Origin: Bacteroidota bacterium
Lineage (GTDB): Bacteria > Bacteroidota > Bacteroidia > Sphingobacteriales > Sphingobacteriaceae
Reading direction: 5' to 3'
Length of the DNA: 64,000 nucleotides
NCBI GenBank assembly: GCA_023427985.1
Contig: JAEYZM010000018.1
Location: 62,001 to 126,000, forward strand
Part shown: piece by piece, positions 42,692 to 53,900 of the stretch
Layout of the letters: each line of letters begins with the position of its first letter
Position numbering within the stretch: the first letter of the stretch is position 1
Notes under the pieces: generated by a model
What the model was told of the DNA's origin: nothing
Database searches by the model: none
Seen by the model: only the letters and a program-made list of their open reading frames with translations
Position numbers and translations under genes: made by a program

Positions 42692-45600
42692 ATGAACAAA
42701 ATTTTTAAAATATTCTTTAAGGCTATTATTGTATTAAGTACAATTACAGTTACTGAAAAAATTGCATTTGCACAAAGCAATTTAGATGCAAGCATTATGC
42801 AATTGACTTCGCCTTTAGCTCCACATACAGGAGCAACTAGACAAGTGTCCTTGAGAATTAGAAATGTTGGAAACTTAGCGATTTCATCTTTAAAGATTGG
42901 ATGGGAAGTTAATAATGTACCACAGCCTGATGCTACGGTTCCAGTTGCAATCCCTGTAACTTCTAATGCGAATCAAATACCAAACCAAGTTATTAATGTA
43001 AGTACAAACTATATAGACTTAGCAGGTAATACATTAAAATTATATATAAAAGAAGTAAACAATCAAACAGATGCTAACCAGCTGAACGATACAATTCAAA
43101 TAACTTTCGGGGCTCCAATATCCGGTCAAAAAGTTATTGGTAATGCACCATCAGATTACAGAACATTTACGGAAGCAATAAATCATATGCGATATAATGG
43201 TATTGCTAATGATTTAACATTTAAAGTAAAAGCAGGAACATATACAGAAAACATTGAGCTTGTAGCAACAGAGTTGCATTATGCAAATGGCCCTAAAAAT
43301 GTGGTATTTGAGAGTGTTTCTGGAGGTAGAGACATTATATTAGTGAGTGAAGCTGCAGCACAAGCAACTGTCCGTTTAAATGGTGCTGATAGATTTACAT
43401 TTAATGGTTTTCGAATCGTAAATAGAAATATTGTGTCGGGTATTGGTGTTCATATTTTTGGTCAAGCTGATAGAAATACAGTAACAAATTGTGATATTAC
43501 TGTCGACTCAATTTCTAACAATAGATCATTCGTGGGTGTATTAGCCGCAGCAATAGGACCAGCTCCGGGTTATGCATTAGGTGTTTCATCTGCAGGTCGT
43601 TATACAAGTATTGTTAATAATAAAATCTCGGGTGGATATTACGGAATTGCCTTCTCGGGCTCAACAGCTGCTAGAGATACAGGGGCAGTAATCGATAGAA
43701 ATATAATTTCACAGGTTATTTATTATGGTGTTTATCTTGTTAATGGCACCAATTCAAAAATTAGACAAAATAAAGTTGAATTTAGACCATCAGCTGATAA
43801 AAAGTCTACTGGATATTTTATTCAGACTACTACCACTGCTAACCCAGGAAATATTGAAATAACAAGAAATTATGTATATGGTGCAGGTCAATACGGCATG
43901 TATTTGAATGGTGTTGTTGGTACCACTACTCGATCAGTAAATATTTATAATAATATGATAGCAGGTGGATTCTTTAGTAATAATTCAGCTGCTGCAGATT
44001 TACCTACTGGTTTGTATATGATTAATTGTGGTTGGGCAAATGTCTATTTTAACTCCATTCTAATGGACGCTCCGACGAATGTTGGATTAGTAGATAATAC
44101 TCGTTCTTTTTTTGTACAAGGAACCACGACTATTGGTCAAATTCGAGTTTACAATAATATTTTTGCTCACGATTTCGATGGATATGCTTACTATAACAAT
44201 TCAGCCGCTGCAAGTAATCCAGTTGTCTTATCTGATAATAATGATATTTGGGTAAGAAATTTTGATTTAGCTAACAATCCAGCAACAGGTTTTGCTTTTT
44301 GGAACGGAGCTATTCGATTAGGAATGGCAGAATTGCGATTGGCAAGTTTAAGAGATGCGAATTCGATCAGTGTGAATCCATTGTTTTTCTCTAAATCGGA
44401 CTTGCATACATTGTCAAACGACTTAGATCAAAAAGGAAACACAGCGGCACTAACAGAAGTGCCTATTGACTTTGATGGCGAATTACGCGATCAAATTAAT
44501 CAGCCTGATATAGGTTGCGATGAATTTGGACCAGGAGGTGAGGACTTTGCTATCGTAGGAGTTACACCAGATGTATTTAGATATAACAATCCAACACCAT
44601 GGACAATTAAAGTGAGATATCAAGGCAATTCTAGCGGTAATAGAACTCTTTATTTTTTATACAAAATAAATGGAGTAGATCAATTGTTAGAGGATGATGC
44701 ACTATTTCACACATTTCAAAATTTAAATAACTATTTTAATGTAGAAGACTTTAATGTTCCTGTACCTAATCATATAATTAGAAACTCATATCAATCGTTT
44801 AAGCTTACTGTATATATATATAGCGGTAACATTGGAGATTCTAGACGAGCTAACGATACATTAACTGTAGATGTATGCGTTGGATTGGATGGTACATTTA
44901 CGATTGATAGGAACCAGCCACCAAGTAATACCAATTTCACTTCTTTCCAAGAAGTATATGACTACTTAAAATGTGGTGTCGCAGGACCTACAACCTTTGA
45001 AATTGCTGACGGAGTTTATGATGAGCAAATTAATCTTTGGAAGATTCGTAATTCCTCAGCTACAAATAATATTACGTTTAAATCTAAAACCAGTGCATTT
45101 TCTACACGATTAACATATATCAATGGTACAGCAGAAAATCATGCCACTGTTTTATTTAATAATGCCCAATATATTACTCTAAAAGATTTAACAATAGAAA
45201 ATAGAAGTTTAGTAAATGGTTCATGTATTCAGTTCGCTGGTAATTCAAGTAATAATACAATTACAGGTTGTATTATAAAAATTGATTCTACAATTACACC
45301 ATTTCCAAACTCTTTGGTACCAATTGTTTCAAGTAGGTTGGGTACATTGAATACTTTTACAGCTCCAGTTGTAAATGGAGTCAATCTAGTATACGGTACA
45401 AATGCTCAAAACAATTATATCTTCAAGAATAGAATACAGGGAGGCTATTTTGGAATATTGATGTACGGATTAGATACCGCCGTTCGAGATAAGGGAAATA
45501 TAATAGAGAGCAATACGATTACGAGTTTTCATAAAGCTGGTATTTATTTAGATTTTGCGGATACTCGATTACTCCACAACGTCATACAAGGTAAAACTGG

Positions 45601-48600
45601 TATGGATGCCCAGGGCCACGGGATTTACTTAAAAGGCTTGGGGGATAGACAGGGAGTAGATGCAAATATTATACAAGGTAATAGAATATACGATATTACA
45701 TGGAATGGTATATTCTTGCAAAATTGTTTAGGAAGAAAAGCAGTTGGTGCTAGAAGATCTACGTTTGTTATTAGTAATAATATGATTGGTGGCGGATTCA
45801 CCGTGCTTCAAAACACAACATCTGGTATTAACTTTAATACATGTCAGGGAATTTCTGTTATTCATAATACAATATTAATGGATGCTCCACGAGGAGCAAC
45901 AAATACTGTCTCAGAATTTGTTGCAAGATGTATGATTGTAAATAATACAAATCATCTTATTGAAGCATTTAATAACATTTTTTATTCTACGAATGGAGCT
46001 ATTGCATTAGAATATTACTCTAGAATTAGAAATCAAGGTGCTTTTCAAACAGGTTTATCTAATTCCGATTACAACCTATTTTATACATCAATGCCAAGTA
46101 AAAATACTCCATTGATTCTGATACAAAGGTTATCTAATTTAAACGTTACAAAAAAGAATTATCAGTTTAGTCAGCTATCGCAATCTCCAACAAGTGCTAT
46201 GACTGAATTTAGAAATGATAATAATAATAACAATAGAGAAAGAAGATCAATTGCTTTACCTGTTAAATTTGAAAATTTACCATACGATTTACATACGTAT
46301 GATTTAACAGTAGAAAGTAAGGCTGCAGGTGGTCAAGATGTTCCAACCGATTTTGATAGGGAACCTAGAAAAGCAAGAAATATCGATATAGGTGCAGACG
46401 AATTTACAGTGCCTGATTTTGATTTAGATATAAACCAAATATTAAATCCTTTATTATGCTATACTAAACCTAATAAGATTTACATTAGACTAAGAAATAG
46501 AGGTAAGTTTTCATTAGAAGGTAAACAAGTTGCACTTGAGTACAATATGAGAAACTTAAACGGGAATATAGTTTGCACTAGTTTCGATACTATTAAACTT
46601 GTTTTACGTAAACCAGGTGACCTTCAAGATTACACCTTCAAACAATTATGCAGTGTTCCTTCTGAAGGTAATTACTCATTAGAAGTAAAATTAAGAGCTG
46701 GATGGTTGCCAGAAGACACTGTATTTACGAATAACATAAGATCAAAAGAACTATGTACTGGTATTGAGGGTGAATTTTATATAGGATTTAGCTCTCCATT
46801 CCCAAATAATATTGATTCGACGAAAAACTTTAATACAATGCAGTCGGCGTTTAATTACATAAATGAGAAGTGTGGTGTGTGTGATGATATAAACCTTTAT
46901 GCCAATCCTGCTGTGAGTCCATATCAAGAAAGAATCACAATCCCAAAATATCTTGTGAATTTGGATTCTCCATTTGTGACTTTGCAACCTTACGGAACCA
47001 CACTAAATACAGCCGTAGAAATTAATCAGCCTAGCAATTCGGCAGGCGACCAAGATAAGATTCATTATGTACTTAGAATTAATGGATCAAATTTCATTAA
47101 GTTGAAAAATCTTTACATTAGAAATACAGGAAATAATTTTGGCTCTGGAATTCATATTACAAGAAATGCAAACAATAATATTATCGAAGGTTGTAAAATT
47201 GAAGTAAATAGCACAGCAACAACTAATGTGTTTTATCCAGTTGCAATTACTTCCTCTAATAAATTAAACATACTAGATAACATATCATTTGGTAGAAATG
47301 GTTCTTCAAATAAATTTGTTAGAAATGAAATAATAGGTGGGTATGCTGGTATCGGTATGTTGGGATCTTCTCTTGTAGATTTTGATGTAAACAACTCAAT
47401 AGATAGCAACATTATAAGAGATTTTTATTTTGCAGGTATATATTCAAATTTTAATACGATTAAAAGCATTTCGTTTAATCAATTAACACCAAGAGCTAAT
47501 ACTGCTACAAATTGCGTATCAATATCTTATACGAATGGTGGTTCAGGTGGTATTATCAATGCAAATAAGATGATCAATTCAAAATTGGCTGGTCTAAGAA
47601 TCTATGGCATCGACGCATTTACAAATGATAGATTAATAATTTCGAACAATTGGATTACACATGCATTTGGAAATTCGACGGCAGATTCTTCTGCAGGGAT
47701 GTTTATTAAGCGTTCAAATAACGTTGGTGTTTACTACAATTCTATTCGTTATAATGGATTGGTTTCTGCTTTAAGTATTCATTCTGACGAAATTCAAGTA
47801 ACAACCCCAGAAGGTGTTATTACTGAAAGTATTCAACCATTTAATATTGATGTATTCAATAATATCATTATGGTTGATTCTACAAGCAATCCTGCTAGAG
47901 TACCTTACGCAGTTTACTTTAAATCAACCGATCCAAATTCTGAATTTGAGTATAATAGATATTTTACGGAATATCAGTCTAGATTTGGCTTTTTCCCACC
48001 ACTTGATCAAAGGTCATTTGCAATTTGGCAACAAAATACAGCCAAAGATCTATCATCTGATTTTATTCAACCAAGATTCTTAAGCCCATTTGATTTAAGT
48101 TATCCATTAAATGACACATTACAGTTTAATGATTTAGGAATTCCCGTAGTTGGAATAGATAGGGATTATAATAATAGAAAAAGAAGTCCAAGGAAGACTG
48201 ATATTGGCTCATTAGAATATGAGAATGAAAACTTTGATGTTAGTTTATTCGAGGTAGTAAATAAGAAAGCTGTCTATGGTGAGAACGATTTTAGTGTAAT
48301 GATTTTAAATGAAGGAAATGCGAACTTAAGTAATACTTCGATTTGTCTTGAGTATTCTGTTGATTCAGGAAGAACTTGGATTGGAAGAGAAACTGTTATG
48401 CTTAATGAATTAAAAGGAAGATATGATCAACAAAAACACACCTTTAATTTAAAATACCAAAAGAATGATTTTATAGCATTTACTTTTTGTGCTAGGATTG
48501 CTCCTGATTGTAGATTAAATAATGATACTGTTTTGGAATTTGAATCAATATGTAAAGATTTATGTGTAGGATTGAAACGCGGTGTTTATACGATTGGTAA

Positions 48601-50923
48601 AAATGGAACTGAGGACTTCCCTACAATCAATCAAGCAGTTACAGCTCTAATATGTGGATTTGATTCGTCTATTGTATTTAAGATTAGTCCGGGTACATAT
48701 AATGAGCGTGTAACCATACCTGAAATTTCCACCAACTTTGACACGACTGTTGTATTTACTTCTTCTACAAATAATCCTGAGGACGTTATTTTAACTTATG
48801 TAAATTTAGTGGAAGATTTAGATCATCATATATTCCAATTAAAAAGGACAAAGCATGTTACAATTAAAAATATCACGTTTATAAATAATTCTACAGCTAG
48901 AGCATCAGGTATCCACTTAGCAGATTCAGCAGCGTTTAATAAAATTGAAAACTGTGTGTTTAATTTTGATTCTACGAGTACCTCAAACACATTAGTGGGT
49001 GTATTGGCTTCAGGAACAATAGCATATACTGATCCGGCATTAAACTATAATAATATTGTTCGAAATTGTACATTTAATGGTGGAGGATTTGGTGTAAGAA
49101 TAATTGGGGTTAAAGACGCTGCTATCAAAGGGCCAAATCAAATAATAAACTCTAAATTTAAAAATCAATATACTGCAGCAATAGATGTTTTCTACTCGCA
49201 AATAGATAGTTTAACACAGAATGATATAACACTTAGAAAAGGTAATTCAAGAAGTGTTGGGATAAATATTTATGGCGCGCTGACAGATTTTATTATAACA
49301 TCAAATAAAATAAAATTTGCTGGTAATGGTGGCTTAATAATGGATAGCTGTCGAACAATTTCAAGAGGACTAATTGCAAATAATATGATAGGTGGTGGTC
49401 AGATTCCTGATGGTATAGGAGGTGATTACGCAATGTATATAAAAGGCACTGGAGCATTCCCTTCTAAAGGAGTAAATTCATCTGGAAATATTGAAATTAT
49501 TAATAATTCAGTATTATACGACGGTCAAAGTGATACTGCAGCGGCTGTTTGTTTACAAAACTCTAATAGTTTCACCATATTCAATAATATATTTGCAAAT
49601 TATGCAAATGGTTATGCATTAAGATTTAGCTCAGATCCAACAAATGGTATAACCGAGGTATTTGATGCAAATTCGAATCTATTATTTACTAAGGGTAATA
49701 ATCTAGCGAGATGGAAAGGAGTAGTATGCCCAGATTTACAATCATTAGGTTTGCAAGATCAGGGTAATTCTCCATTTACAATTGGTAATTCGCCTGGCGG
49801 ATTAGGATCATTTGACCCGATGTTTAGGTCGAATACAGATTTACATATCAATTCAGCTCAATTAAATGCTAAAGGATTGCCATTTATTATTGTTCCTACT
49901 GATATTGATGGTGATTTAAGAAATCCAAATACGCCCGATGTAGGTTGTGATGAATTTAATATTGGTTTTGATATCAGCCTCACGCAATTCATAACACCAG
50001 TGAACAACCAAGAATTCCAAGATTCGAACTCTGTCGTAATACAGGTTAAAAATTTAGGGGATAGTTTGAATAACGTAAAATTCTATTATGAGTTTGATGG
50101 TGTGATCGTTGACTCAGTTACTAGAATTTTTACACCTTCTCTTAAGTATGATTCAGTAGCTCTTGTTTCATTTAACAAGAAATTTGCAACACGTCAGGGA
50201 GGATTACATACTTTAAAAGCATACTCTTCAATCACAAGATTAACTCTTGAAGGCAAAAGAGTGAATAATGACTTTGATAATGATAACGATACATTATTAA
50301 TTAATGTAGTATCAAGAGACACTTCCGATTTAGGTGTATCTTATTATTTAACACCTCTAAACGGCTTACCTTTGACTGAAAATACTGGAGTTGAAGTTAC
50401 AGTTACCAATTATGGTAATTTAAGTACAAGTAATTATCAGCTTGCTCTTAGAGTTAATGGGAATGTAGTAGAAGTGAAAAACATAACTGAAAGAATTAAT
50501 AAAAAAGAAGCAAAGAATTATGCATTTAATTATATCATAGACCCTGATGATGCTGTATTCTTTGATATCTGTGCTTATACTATTTTGAATGACGATGTAT
50601 TGCCTGAAAATGATACAAACTGTATCTACCTAAGTACTTTAGTAGATGTAATAAATTCAACAAAAGCAAAACTTTTTGCTGTATATCCTAATCCAACAAA
50701 TTCAAAAGTTTACTATGGCATAGATTTAGATGAAGATACAGAAGTTGACATTTTGGTTTATGATTTATCGGGTCGACTTGTGAGTTCTAATGCAATGGGT
50801 ATGTTTACTAAAGGTAGACATAATATAGAAACTGAAAATGATCATTTAAGTGAAGGAACTTATTTCTTCATTGTAAAAACGAAGAATAAGGCTTATAATG
50901 GTAGGTTTGTATTAATAAAATAA
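42692..50923 (+). CDS. Giant surface protein with four beta-helix modules and T9SS type A sorting domain
   Basis: 2743 residues from the ATG at 42692; the frame continues to a TTG at 42668, but that start gives a poorer signal peptide. After the signal (about 1-28) and a CARDB-like domain, four large modules begin near residues 145, 729, 1355 and 1959. Each consists of an entry motif (YTIG- or FTID-like, then FxxAxxxLxCG and PGTYNE), a right-handed parallel beta-helix rich in NNxI repeats, a closing DFDGxxRxxxxPDIGxDEF motif, and a CARDB-like domain. The C-terminus (about 2656-2743) is a type A sorting domain (FAVYPNPTNSKVYYG, DLSGRLVSS, EGTYFFIVK). It is probably a long surface filament or adhesin; no enzymatic residues were recognised. 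AT-rich, 29 bases after the preceding gene. Confidence 0.85.
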   Translation: MNKIFKIFFKAIIVLSTITVTEKIAFAQSNLDASIMQLTSPLAPHTGATRQVSLRIRNVGNLAISSLKIGWEVNNVPQPDATVPVAIPVTSNANQIPNQVINVSTNYIDLAGNTLKLYIKEVNNQTDANQLNDTIQITFGAPISGQKVIGNAPSDYRTFTEAINHMRYNGIANDLTFKVKAGTYTENIELVATELHYANGPKNVVFESVSGGRDIILVSEAAAQATVRLNGADRFTFNGFRIVNRNIVSGIGVHIFGQADRNTVTNCDITVDSISNNRSFVGVLAAAIGPAPGYALGVSSAGRYTSIVNNKISGGYYGIAFSGSTAARDTGAVIDRNIISQVIYYGVYLVNGTNSKIRQNKVEFRPSADKKSTGYFIQTTTTANPGNIEITRNYVYGAGQYGMYLNGVVGTTTRSVNIYNNMIAGGFFSNNSAAADLPTGLYMINCGWANVYFNSILMDAPTNVGLVDNTRSFFVQGTTTIGQIRVYNNIFAHDFDGYAYYNNSAAASNPVVLSDNNDIWVRNFDLANNPATGFAFWNGAIRLGMAELRLASLRDANSISVNPLFFSKSDLHTLSNDLDQKGNTAALTEVPIDFDGELRDQINQPDIGCDEFGPGGEDFAIVGVTPDVFRYNNPTPWTIKVRYQGNSSGNRTLYFLYKINGVDQLLEDDALFHTFQNLNNYFNVEDFNVPVPNHIIRNSYQSFKLTVYIYSGNIGDSRRANDTLTVDVCVGLDGTFTIDRNQPPSNTNFTSFQEVYDYLKCGVAGPTTFEIADGVYDEQINLWKIRNSSATNNITFKSKTSAFSTRLTYINGTAENHATVLFNNAQYITLKDLTIENRSLVNGSCIQFAGNSSNNTITGCIIKIDSTITPFPNSLVPIVSSRLGTLNTFTAPVVNGVNLVYGTNAQNNYIFKNRIQGGYFGILMYGLDTAVRDKGNIIESNTITSFHKAGIYLDFADTRLLHNVIQGKTGMDAQGHGIYLKGLGDRQGVDANIIQGNRIYDITWNGIFLQNCLGRKAVGARRSTFVISNNMIGGGFTVLQNTTSGINFNTCQGISVIHNTILMDAPRGATNTVSEFVARCMIVNNTNHLIEAFNNIFYSTNGAIALEYYSRIRNQGAFQTGLSNSDYNLFYTSMPSKNTPLILIQRLSNLNVTKKNYQFSQLSQSPTSAMTEFRNDNNNNNRERRSIALPVKFENLPYDLHTYDLTVESKAAGGQDVPTDFDREPRKARNIDIGADEFTVPDFDLDINQILNPLLCYTKPNKIYIRLRNRGKFSLEGKQVALEYNMRNLNGNIVCTSFDTIKLVLRKPGDLQDYTFKQLCSVPSEGNYSLEVKLRAGWLPEDTVFTNNIRSKELCTGIEGEFYIGFSSPFPNNIDSTKNFNTMQSAFNYINEKCGVCDDINLYANPAVSPYQERITIPKYLVNLDSPFVTLQPYGTTLNTAVEINQPSNSAGDQDKIHYVLRINGSNFIKLKNLYIRNTGNNFGSGIHITRNANNNIIEGCKIEVNSTATTNVFYPVAITSSNKLNILDNISFGRNGSSNKFVRNEIIGGYAGIGMLGSSLVDFDVNNSIDSNIIRDFYFAGIYSNFNTIKSISFNQLTPRANTATNCVSISYTNGGSGGIINANKMINSKLAGLRIYGIDAFTNDRLIISNNWITHAFGNSTADSSAGMFIKRSNNVGVYYNSIRYNGLVSALSIHSDEIQVTTPEGVITESIQPFNIDVFNNIIMVDSTSNPARVPYAVYFKSTDPNSEFEYNRYFTEYQSRFGFFPPLDQRSFAIWQQNTAKDLSSDFIQPRFLSPFDLSYPLNDTLQFNDLGIPVVGIDRDYNNRKRSPRKTDIGSLEYENENFDVSLFEVVNKKAVYGENDFSVMILNEGNANLSNTSICLEYSVDSGRTWIGRETVMLNELKGRYDQQKHTFNLKYQKNDFIAFTFCARIAPDCRLNNDTVLEFESICKDLCVGLKRGVYTIGKNGTEDFPTINQAVTALICGFDSSIVFKISPGTYNERVTIPEISTNFDTTVVFTSSTNNPEDVILTYVNLVEDLDHHIFQLKRTKHVTIKNITFINNSTARASGIHLADSAAFNKIENCVFNFDSTSTSNTLVGVLASGTIAYTDPALNYNNIVRNCTFNGGGFGVRIIGVKDAAIKGPNQIINSKFKNQYTAAIDVFYSQIDSLTQNDITLRKGNSRSVGINIYGALTDFIITSNKIKFAGNGGLIMDSCRTISRGLIANNMIGGGQIPDGIGGDYAMYIKGTGAFPSKGVNSSGNIEIINNSVLYDGQSDTAAAVCLQNSNSFTIFNNIFANYANGYALRFSSDPTNGITEVFDANSNLLFTKGNNLARWKGVVCPDLQSLGLQDQGNSPFTIGNSPGGLGSFDPMFRSNTDLHINSAQLNAKGLPFIIVPTDIDGDLRNPNTPDVGCDEFNIGFDISLTQFITPVNNQEFQDSNSVVIQVKNLGDSLNNVKFYYEFDGVIVDSVTRIFTPSLKYDSVALVSFNKKFATRQGGLHTLKAYSSITRLTLEGKRVNNDFDNDNDTLLINVVSRDTSDLGVSYYLTPLNGLPLTENTGVEVTVTNYGNLSTSNYQLALRVNGNVVEVKNITERINKKEAKNYAFNYIIDPDDAVFFDICAYTILNDDVLPENDTNCIYLSTLVDVINSTKAKLFAVYPNPTNSKVYYGIDLDEDTEVDILVYDLSGRLVSSNAMGMFTKGRHNIETENDHLSEGTYFFIVKTKNKAYNGRFVLIK

Positions 50924-50949
50924 ATTATAGCAAAAATAAATAAATTCTA

Positions 50950-53900
50950 ATGAGCAGATTTTTAAAAAGTGTAAGTGTAGTATTATTTTCTTTGTTAATT
51001 ACTACTATATCTTATTCTCAAAACAAAAAGTATTTTAGTGGTACCTACACTATTGGTGGAAGTAATGCTAACTATTCTACGATACAAAAAGCAGTATCGG
51101 ATCTTTTGGGCGCTAACTCAGAAGTTATTGGAAGAGTTATTTTTAATATTCGACCAGGTACTTACAATGAAAACATTGTGCTAAAACCGTTCAATGGTGC
51201 ATCTGCGAAAAATTTTGTTGTATTTAAGTCCGAGACAGGTAGAGCAACAGATGTTATAATTCAAGACGATGGCGATAATACATTATATAATAACCAAGTA
51301 ATTAGATTTGAAGGTTGTAATTTTTACACGCTATCTGATTTGACTATTATTAATAATAGAGATATTATAGCATCCAACAACTTTTCATCTGTAATTCATT
51401 TTACATATAATAGAGATACCCGAAAACCTTCTGAAAATAATACAGTAACTAGATGTATATTAAAAGTTGATGAGGATTATACTGTTTTCAATGGGAATAC
51501 TATTGCGATTGTTGCATCTGATATCAATAACACTTCATTACCAGAAAATTGTGCTAACTATAACAACATTACTAACAATCAAATTTATGGCGGTAGTTTT
51601 GGTATTAGACTATTAGGAAAAAGCACTGCTCAGCCTTCAAAAGGTAATAAGATATCTGGAAACAAATTTTTTAATTGTTACAGTGGTATCGATATAGATT
51701 TCAATAATATCCCTTTAATTTCTGGCAATGAAATTAATTGTAGGGTTAATCCAAATGAAGCTCAGTTTGGAATTAGAGTACGAAATGCGGCAGGTAATTT
51801 CTCTTGGCATTCAAATATTATTAGAAGTTTCGGAACCTTTGGTTTTTTCATTTATAACGTAAACGCTGGTGCTGCAGGTTATATTTATAATAATATGATC
51901 ATGGCCGACAATACACCTAGTGCGAATACAGGGAAGGCAAATTATTCAAGAGGAGTACACGTAGAATTTTCTCGAAATTTACAATTCTATAATAATTCAA
52001 TTAAATACGCTGCTCAATACAATGGTAACAATGCAGGATTTGTGATAGAAAATTCTCAATCATTACCATCGTTTAAAATCTCGTTAAAGAATAATATATT
52101 TCAATCAAGTGGGGGAGCTGCAAGTATAATTATCCGTTCCACTGCTACATTAGATACGTGTAATTATAATAATTATTACATGGTAGGGGGTGCAAATTTG
52201 GCTATCATCAATGGCACAAACAGAGTGAACCTAGCAGCTGTTAGATTAGCAACAGGCAAAGATGGACAATCAAAAAATGTAGATCCATTATTTGGTACTA
52301 GCAATGTGCTAAGATTAGATAACGAAGAATTAATTGGTAAAGCCTTTGTATTACCTTTTATTCAATTTGACTTTGAAGGACATCCTAGAGATCCAGAAAC
52401 TTCTGACTTTGGTGCCGATGAAGTGATTAGAAGTAATACCGATTTGCAAACTTTAGGTTTAGAAAGAAACTTCGTTCCAAAAGAAGGTTTAAATACTTTA
52501 CCTGTAGTTATCAAAAACGATGGTCTACAAAGTTTGGTTGGACAAAACATCAACATTAGCTATAAAATCAATAATGGTGCATATACTTCACCAGAGACTT
52601 TTACACTTACCTTATTAGGCAAGCCCTACACTAAACAAGTTTTCAATTTAGCAAGTCAATGGAATATTCCACTTCCAGGTCTTTATACTTTAACAATACG
52701 TGTAAATCCTGCGGTACCAAATGATACATGGCAAAAAAACGACAGTGTTGCATTGCAAATATGTGTTGGGTTAAATGGTCTTTATACTATTGGAAATCCT
52801 GGAGGAGGTGCTAAAAACTATCCTTCATTTGAAGCTGCAATAGCAGCATTTGGCTGTGGTATTGGTGGCCCTACTGTTTTTAATGTTTACCCAGGAACTT
52901 ATAATGCATTTACACTACCTACGGTAAGAGGTACAAGCCCAGATAATACATTAACGTTCCGCTCCGTAACAGGTAATCCTGCCGATGTTATCATTCAAAA
53001 TACCATTACTGCACAAAACACACAAAACCATTATACCGTTCAATTAGATGGTGCCGATTATATTGTATTTAAAAATTTAACTATACAAAATACGGCTTCT
53101 GTAACTGGATTTGCATCGGGTGTTCATATTACAAATAATTCAGATAATATTTTAGTTGACTCGTGTATTATTGTTGTACCGAGTTCAAGTGGTACTACTG
53201 AAAGAAAGTTCCCTGTAGTATTATCAGATAAGTCAAAAATTGATAGTGGAGCATATATTCAGGGCATCACCATTAGAAATTCTAAACTCAGAAATGGAAC
53301 AGTTGGTATTCAGTTGTACGGTAGAAATACAAGTACTAGATCTTATGGAATCAATTTGATAAATAACGAAATTGATTCTGCATTCCTATTTGGTATTAGA
53401 ACTGAATTTGTAAATATTTCTAATATTAGTTCTAATAAAATTAATATGCGCTCAAATGCTAGTATCATCTCTGAAGGAATTGGTATATTCTCATCGAGAT
53501 CCGATGCTATAATTAATGGTAATAAAGTATTTAATGCTGCATTTAGAGGTTTGAACCTAACTGGTGTTGAAGGGGGGACTGACTTGATAATATCAAATAA
53601 TATGATAGGTGCTGGTTTTAGGTCTACGGGCAATGGTGCTGGTATCTTTTTAAATGAAGTGAATAAAATTTCATTATATCATAACTCTGTAAATTATAAT
53701 GCAAATTCGGTAGAGAATCCAAATAATTCAGCTGCATTCTTCTTAGCTGCAGGTTCAAACGTATCCTTGTTTAATAATATATTTTATTGTTCAGGTAATG
53801 GCTATGCATTCTATGTTACTAGTCAGGTATCTTTAAGAGCATCTAATAATAATTGTTATTATACCGACAGTGATCCAAATTCTGGTTTGTTTGCATATTG